DNA of 64,000 nt. It comes from Erpobdella octoculata (lineage: Eukaryota > Annelida > Clitellata > Hirudinida > Erpobdellidae). The first letter of the stretch is position 1, and each line of letters starts with the position of its first letter. Below are positions 59,168 through 64,000 of this stretch, in pieces. Below the pieces are notes generated by a model that was given only the letters and a program-made list of their open reading frames with translations, did no database searches and had not been told where the DNA came from. The DNA is taken from NCBI GenBank assembly GCA_963978895.1, contig OZ022241.1, positions 39,306,941-39,370,940 of the forward strand. Reading direction: 5' to 3'. A program made the translations under genes and the position numbers.

Positions 59168-60040
59168 ATGCCTGGAGGAAGAACGAAGGCAGAAGTAAAA
59201 GATCTGTTGAACGATATTGCAGGGTTGCGGCTATGTGAAAGCTGTGTGAAGTGTAATGAGGAGAGGTTGAAAGATTTAATGAAACTGGAGGAGAAACGAA
59301 CGTTCGCTGAAGAGATCAAAGAGGTGAAACAAGTCATGGGCGAGGTGAAGACACATCTAGAGAGAAGTACAAAAAATGAAAAAATACTGCTTGAGCAGAA
59401 GGAACACATCCAAGAGTTAAGAATAAAACTAGAAAGTTTTAGCAAAGATTCAATAGATAAACTAGAAGAGTCCAGAGCAACAAATAAAAAGTGGTCAGAA
59501 TTGTTTAAGGACAGGGTTGAAGTATTGACATCAAATGTCAAAAGTATCCAGCAATCTGTAGAAGATACAGGTACAAAAATAAATATAGCTGCAGACAGAC
59601 AGAGAAGAGTAAATAACATTGTAATATATAACATGCCAGAGAATGATAACAATTCCAGAACCAAGGATAAAGAAAATGTGCTGAAACTGTTAGGAGACAT
59701 CACTGAAATACAGCTAGAAAAAGATATTAGCGATGTGTACAGACTTGGAAGTAAAAGTGAGCTGCAAAAACCCAGGCCTGTTTTGATAAAGTTTGCAAAT
59801 CAGACAATTAAGAATTTGGTAATGGAGAATGCACCAAAATTGAGAGGATCAGATTCAACAAGGAATATTATGCTTGGAAATGATTTGTCTAAGGGAGATA
59901 GGCAAGAATGTAGGAGATTGTTACAGGAAAAGAAGGAGGAAATCGGAAGGAAAGAGGATGTTAGTAAGTGGATCTTTAGGATTAAAGGAAAGGTTGGAGA
60001 TTTTCATGTAGTAGCTTTTAAAAAACAAAATTTACAGTAA
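59168..60040 (+). CDS. CR1-like LINE ORF1 protein
   Basis: 290 residues. A CESCVKCNEERL motif near the N terminus (residues 18-29) suggests a small zinc-binding element. A long coiled coil (about 30-140) follows. The C-terminal part has the LINE RRM-like domain: RRVNNIVIYNMPEND, DVYRLGSK, RPVLIKFANQ, and LSKGDRQECRRLLQEKKEE. Expected role: RNA binding and RNP assembly. It ends 68 bases before the ORF2 ATG. Confidence 0.85.
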   Translation: MPGGRTKAEVKDLLNDIAGLRLCESCVKCNEERLKDLMKLEEKRTFAEEIKEVKQVMGEVKTHLERSTKNEKILLEQKEHIQELRIKLESFSKDSIDKLEESRATNKKWSELFKDRVEVLTSNVKSIQQSVEDTGTKINIAADRQRRVNNIVIYNMPENDNNSRTKDKENVLKLLGDITEIQLEKDISDVYRLGSKSELQKPRPVLIKFANQTIKNLVMENAPKLRGSDSTRNIMLGNDLSKGDRQECRRLLQEKKEEIGRKEDVSKWIFRIKGKVGDFHVVAFKKQNLQ

Positions 60041-60108
60041 AGACCAGCCAAAGTAGAGTTGAGAAAACTAGATTAAATGTTTGGTGTAGAAACAATGATT
60101 TGAGAAAA

Positions 60109-62964
60109 ATGAAGGTAGTAAAACAGATGCAGAACTATGTTTCAGTGTTGTTGTCAAATGTGGACTCTTTATCAAATAAATTCATGGAATTGCAGTTGCT
60201 TTTGGGGTCTGCAAAAACTCTGCCAGATTTAATATTGCTGAATGAGGTCAATCCTAAAAATTTAAGATTTCCACAATCAATTTCAGAATACCAGCTGAAG
60301 GGATGGCAAATATTATCTTCTGGGTTTCAGAAAGATGGTTGCAGAGGATTATTATTGTATTATAAAGAGAGTCTTTCAGTAATTGAAATAAATATGAAAA
60401 TAACATTTCAGGAAAAATTATGCATTAGATTGCTAACTTCTAGAGATTTTTTGAATATTTTATTTATTTATAGAAGCCCAAATAGTTTATCAGAAAACAA
60501 TGAACTTCTTATTGACCTGCTAGAAGAATTCATGTTGTTGAAGGGTAATCATCTTCTGCTGGGAGATTTTAATTTTCCAGAGATAAATTGGATGACTTCG
60601 AGCTGTCAGGGTTTACATACAAGAATCGAAAATAGATTTTTGAAGTTTTTGGATGACAGGTTTATGATTCAACACATCACAGAGCCAACCAGGTTTAGAC
60701 CTGGCCAAACTCCACACTTATTAGATCTTGTGGTAACTTCAAGAGAGTCTATAGATAGTATCAGATATCTTTCACCATTGGGAAGCAGCGATCACTCGAT
60801 TATTTCGTTCAATGTTTGTTTGGAGATTGAAAGCAGCTCTGGTTGTAACAGTAACAAACGACCTTGTTATGATCTGGGAGATTATACTGGTTTCAATGAT
60901 TTAATTGGTGGAGCTCTGACTATGGTGCTTGAGGATGATATTTCTGTGGAAAATAAGTGGTCGATTTTCCGAGATACGTTGATGGAACTTACAAAGCGAT
61001 TTGTTCCTCACAGAGCTAAAAATAATAAATTCCGCTTTAGAATGACACAGGAACTGCGTACACTTATTAAGCTGAAACATCAATGCTGGAGACAAGTTTA
61101 TAGATATGGGGCGACCGAGAAACTAACTGAGTTTAGGAAATACCGTCAAAAGGTGAGGGTTTTGTCGGCACAACTTGAAAAAGAAAACCAGAACCTTATT
61201 GCTGCAAATTTTAAGACTAATCCCAAGAGATTTTGGAATTTTGTGCACAAAAAAGCTAAATGCAGAAATTCACCCGGCATGTTGACTGTTGATGGTTCTG
61301 TTCTCACAGAGGGATACGAGAAAGCGAAGGCGTTTGCAGAATTTTTTGCCTCTGTGTATGTGAGTGATACAGGTTCGGGTTTGACAAATATTCTGCCTTT
61401 TAGTCCTGGAGTACCTGAGGATGGTATGGATGAAGTAAAGATAGATTCTGGAATGCTTGGCAAAAAGCTAAGAGAACTTGATGGTAATAAATCGGCTGGA
61501 CCAGATGGAATTCACCCTAGGGTTCTGAAAGAAACATGTGCATCAATTAACGTTTATTTAAAGCATATATTTGAATGTTCATTGCAATCGGGAGAAGTGG
61601 TGAGGGATTGGAGATCCAGTTGTGTTGTTCCACTGTTTAAGAAAGGTCGTAAAGATATAATATCCAATTATAGACCAGTGGCATTGACATCGGTTTGTTG
61701 CAGGATACTGGAGTCAATCATTAAAGATCATCTGCTTGGATATTTTTTGAAAAATAACTTGTTTGCCAGGAACCAGTTTGGATTTCTTCCTTCACGCTCC
61801 ACAACTCTACAGATGCTTGGTTTCCTTGATGTGCTTTCTAAGGCTGTGGATGTGGGAAATGAAGTTGATGTGTTATATACTGACCTGGAAAAGGCCTTTG
61901 ACAAAATTCCGCATGAAAAATTGTTATATAAGTTGGAGAGATACAAAGTGCATAAACAGATTCTAAAGTGGATTAAAAACTATTTGAAAGACAGAACGTT
62001 TAGAGTGAGACTAAATGAAGAGCATTCCGAGGCTTTACGGGTGGAGAGTGGTGTTCCTCAGGGTAGTGTGTTGGGTCCTGTATTGTTCCTGATTTATATC
62101 AATGACATTTGTACTGTTTGCGAGAATATGTTTCTTTTTGCGGATGATGCTAAAATATTTAAAGTTTTGAGCAGTAAAGATGATTGTAGCAGGCTGCAGA
62201 ATGATATCAATAGAGTGGTGGAGTGGTTCAATAGATGGCAGATGCAGGTGAATATTGGAAAATGCTGTCTTCTCCATGTTGGGGGGAAGCATTTCATAAA
62301 TAAATATCATTTGATAGATTTAGATGGCACCACGTGTGAGATACCAACAATTGAATCAGTCTCGGATCTCGGTATTATTATGGATTCAAAACTGCAATTC
62401 AAAGAACATATTTTATCTCGGGTAAAGAAAGCCAACATGATGCTGGGCATAATAGCAAGAAATTTTAGAAAATTGTCAGATGAAGCCTTTATTACTCTAT
62501 ATAAAGCCTTGGTGAGGTCCCAGCTAGAATATGGAGTACAAGTGTGGAACCCATATAGGCAAGGATTGATCGATGCAGTAGAAAGGGTGCAGAGAAGGGC
62601 GACTAAACTGCGGCCATCCTGTGTGGGAATGCCATACGAAATGAGATTGAGAAAATTAAAGCTTCCGACATTGAAATATAGAAGAATCAGAGCGGATTTG
62701 ATTTTATTATTCGATTTGTTGGCTGGAGATCTAAGGAGCTTGGTTTGTCCCACCCTGACCTTCTGTACGTATGAAAGAACCAGAGGCCACGATAGAAAGC
62801 TGGTGACATCAGGTGCACACAAAGACTGCAGGAAGTATTTCTTTGGTAATAGAGTTATTCAGGAGTGGAATAGATTGCCACAGTCGGTCGTGTCAGCTGG
62901 AGATAAATATACTTTTAGGATATTATTAGATGCTTTTTGGGGTGAAAAGGTTTATGAGTTGTGA
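60109..62964 (+). CDS. CR1-like LINE ORF2: endonuclease-reverse transcriptase
   Basis: 951 residues from the ATG at 60109. The AP-type endonuclease has LLSNVDSLSNK, LLNEVNPKN, LLLGDFNFPEINW and GSSDHSIISF. The reverse transcriptase has NKSAGPDGIHPRVLKE, SNYRPVALTSVCCRILE, YTDLEKAFDKIPHEKL, SGVPQGSVLGPVLFLIYIND, catalytic FADDAK, LGIIMDSKLQFKEHI and LEYGVQVWNPY. These are CR1-clade hallmarks. It carries out target nicking and target-primed reverse transcription. No stop codon interrupts it. Confidence 0.94.
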   Translation: MKVVKQMQNYVSVLLSNVDSLSNKFMELQLLLGSAKTLPDLILLNEVNPKNLRFPQSISEYQLKGWQILSSGFQKDGCRGLLLYYKESLSVIEINMKITFQEKLCIRLLTSRDFLNILFIYRSPNSLSENNELLIDLLEEFMLLKGNHLLLGDFNFPEINWMTSSCQGLHTRIENRFLKFLDDRFMIQHITEPTRFRPGQTPHLLDLVVTSRESIDSIRYLSPLGSSDHSIISFNVCLEIESSSGCNSNKRPCYDLGDYTGFNDLIGGALTMVLEDDISVENKWSIFRDTLMELTKRFVPHRAKNNKFRFRMTQELRTLIKLKHQCWRQVYRYGATEKLTEFRKYRQKVRVLSAQLEKENQNLIAANFKTNPKRFWNFVHKKAKCRNSPGMLTVDGSVLTEGYEKAKAFAEFFASVYVSDTGSGLTNILPFSPGVPEDGMDEVKIDSGMLGKKLRELDGNKSAGPDGIHPRVLKETCASINVYLKHIFECSLQSGEVVRDWRSSCVVPLFKKGRKDIISNYRPVALTSVCCRILESIIKDHLLGYFLKNNLFARNQFGFLPSRSTTLQMLGFLDVLSKAVDVGNEVDVLYTDLEKAFDKIPHEKLLYKLERYKVHKQILKWIKNYLKDRTFRVRLNEEHSEALRVESGVPQGSVLGPVLFLIYINDICTVCENMFLFADDAKIFKVLSSKDDCSRLQNDINRVVEWFNRWQMQVNIGKCCLLHVGGKHFINKYHLIDLDGTTCEIPTIESVSDLGIIMDSKLQFKEHILSRVKKANMMLGIIARNFRKLSDEAFITLYKALVRSQLEYGVQVWNPYRQGLIDAVERVQRRATKLRPSCVGMPYEMRLRKLKLPTLKYRRIRADLILLFDLLAGDLRSLVCPTLTFCTYERTRGHDRKLVTSGAHKDCRKYFFGNRVIQEWNRLPQSVVSAGDKYTFRILLDAFWGEKVYEL

Positions 62965-62976
62965 AGACGGGGGTTT

Positions 62977-63520
62977 TAGATGTGTTTTATGTTTAGTTTT
63001 TGATCTGCCTCTAATTGCGTGACATTTTGCAATGTTTTTGGTTTGCTTTAAGGTCGTGTTGGGTTTTAGATAGGTTTTCTGTTTAATTGACACTATGTTT
63101 TCGGTTTGCATGTGATGTCGTGCTGGTTTTCTGATTACTTTTGAATTGATTCATTCATTAGTGGTGTTGACAGTTTTCTTTTTTTTCGGTTCGTTTGTGG
63201 GGTCCTGTTGTACTTTTTTTTCTGTTCGTGCGGTTTTTTTTTTATATTATTATGTTTTATGTTTAGTTTTTGATCTGACTCCATATGTGCGACATTTTAC
63301 TGTTTTTGGTTCGCTTGAGAGTTCGCGTTGAGTTTTAGATATGTTTTCTGTTTAATTGACATTATGTTTTCGGTTTGCTTGTGATGTCGTGCTGATTTTG
63401 GACATGTTTTCTGATTACTTTTGAATTGATTCATTGGTGGTGTTGACATTTTTCTTTGTTTCCGGTTCGTTTGTGGGGTCGTGTTGTGCTTTTTTTCTGT
63501 TCGTGTGGTTTTTTTGTTTG
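62977..63520 (+). repeat. Two tandem ~270-bp units in the CR1 3' UTR
   Basis: The block TTTTATGTTTAGTTTTTGATCTG occurs at about 62983 and 63254. Both units continue through TTTTCTGTTTAATTGACA, GATGTCGTGCTG, TGAATTGATTCATT and GGTTCGTTTGTGGGGTC to CTGTTCGTG. They differ by small indels. Confidence 0.88.
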
Positions 63521-63575
63521 TAATTCGGCAAGGAGTTATTTAACTCGTGTTGACAACATAATAATAATAATTACA

Positions 63576-64000
63576 ACGTTTCACAAATCTAAACTGATTG
63601 AAAGAGCTTTAAAAACTGGGAAAAAAAGAAATAAGTAACCAAAGTATATATCAATATGTACCAAAATACATTTTTTATGCTTTAACTAGCTGTGCCCGTT
63701 TTTGTCATAGTCATGATTACCTAAAATTTCATGACGCTAGCGCTAGTTAGTGAATAGTTTTAAATGCGTTAAAAAAAATATTGAAATTATTTGAAATAAT
63801 GATTAAATTGCTTCGGAAATTATTGAATATTGTTTTCTTGAGTCGCTAAAGTCTATGCTAAAAGTTTCAAAGCTTTAACTTGTCTAAAGGTTTGTGAAAA
63901 TTCAATTCAAAAAGTGTGTAAAAAAGAGCACATTTCTAATATTTAATTCCTCCCGGGGTTTTTAGATATTTTTCTATCGTTTTTCTTTCTCTCGCTCTCG
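63576..64000. other. AT-rich flank, no gene seen
   Basis: Downstream of the CR1 element. A short CTAGCTGTGCCCG motif near 63690 and the palindrome GCTAGCGCTAG nearby suggest another degenerate retroelement tail. No coding sequence is supported. Confidence 0.45.

Larger units (their letters stand above)
59041..63575 (+). mobile_element. CR1-like non-LTR retrotransposon, intact, with duplicated 3' UTR
   Basis: ORF1 is 59168-60040 and ORF2 60109-62964. The 3' UTR (62965-63575) consists of two tandem, diverged units of about 270 bases and ends in ATAATAATAATAATTACAACG. Short A/T-rich terminal repeats of this kind are typical of CR1. The 5' boundary is uncertain; 59041 is a guess. Both ORFs are uninterrupted, so the copy is young. 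Confidence 0.88.

Overview
The window is eukaryotic and looks like an AT-rich invertebrate (metazoan) genome. Genes are split by short GT-AG introns, non-LTR retrotransposons are intact, (ACAT)n/(TATG)n microsatellites are very long, and metazoan families are present (MEX3, Tribbles, TRIM-like, fibrinogen-related). A lophotrochozoan such as an annelid or mollusc would fit, but nothing seen proves the phylum. There is one 200-base assembly gap (24166-24365).

Layout. 2.4-16.7 kb holds three paralogous TRIM-like genes (RING, B-box, coiled coil, C-terminal domain ending in a recurrent LxVFxxxxLxVFQL-type segment). Each has one phase-1 intron at the same place. Copies 1 and 2 are on +, copy 3 on -. 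Copy 1 has a RING relic scattered over three frames. An intact two-ORF LINE (6.1-10.15 kb) separates copies 1 and 2. 17.6-23.2 kb is an 11-exon XPB/ERCC3 (TFIIH DNA helicase) gene whose sixth exon-intron junction is tandemly repeated six times. 25.2-32.3 kb is a mobile-element complex: two copies of a REL-type (R2-like) non-LTR element, one full length and one 5'-truncated, embedded in (ACAT)n arrays. It abuts the first recognisable coding exon of a MEX3 KH-domain gene on -. 36.5-38.5 kb is an unrecognised coiled-coil gene on +. 39.3-45.4 kb is a 14-exon ubiquilin gene on -. 49.0-50.7 kb is a 3-exon Tribbles pseudokinase gene on -. 53.5-58.5 kb is a 5-exon secreted PAN/apple - fibronectin-II - fibrinogen-domain gene on -. 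59.2-63.6 kb is an intact CR1-like LINE with a duplicated 3' UTR.

How it works together. There is no operon logic: these are independent nuclear genes. XPB serves transcription and repair. Ubiquilin, Tribbles (a COP1 adaptor) and the RING-bearing TRIM-like genes all relate to ubiquitin signalling, but their adjacency is probably chance. The main non-standard signals are the microsatellite-embedded REL element, the repeated 5' splice-site region in XPB, the decaying TRIM copy, and a perfect 35-bp foldback at 52.2-52.4 kb. Splice sites were assigned by eye from GT/AG signals, reading-phase agreement and family conservation. Homology statements are from recognition, not from database searches.
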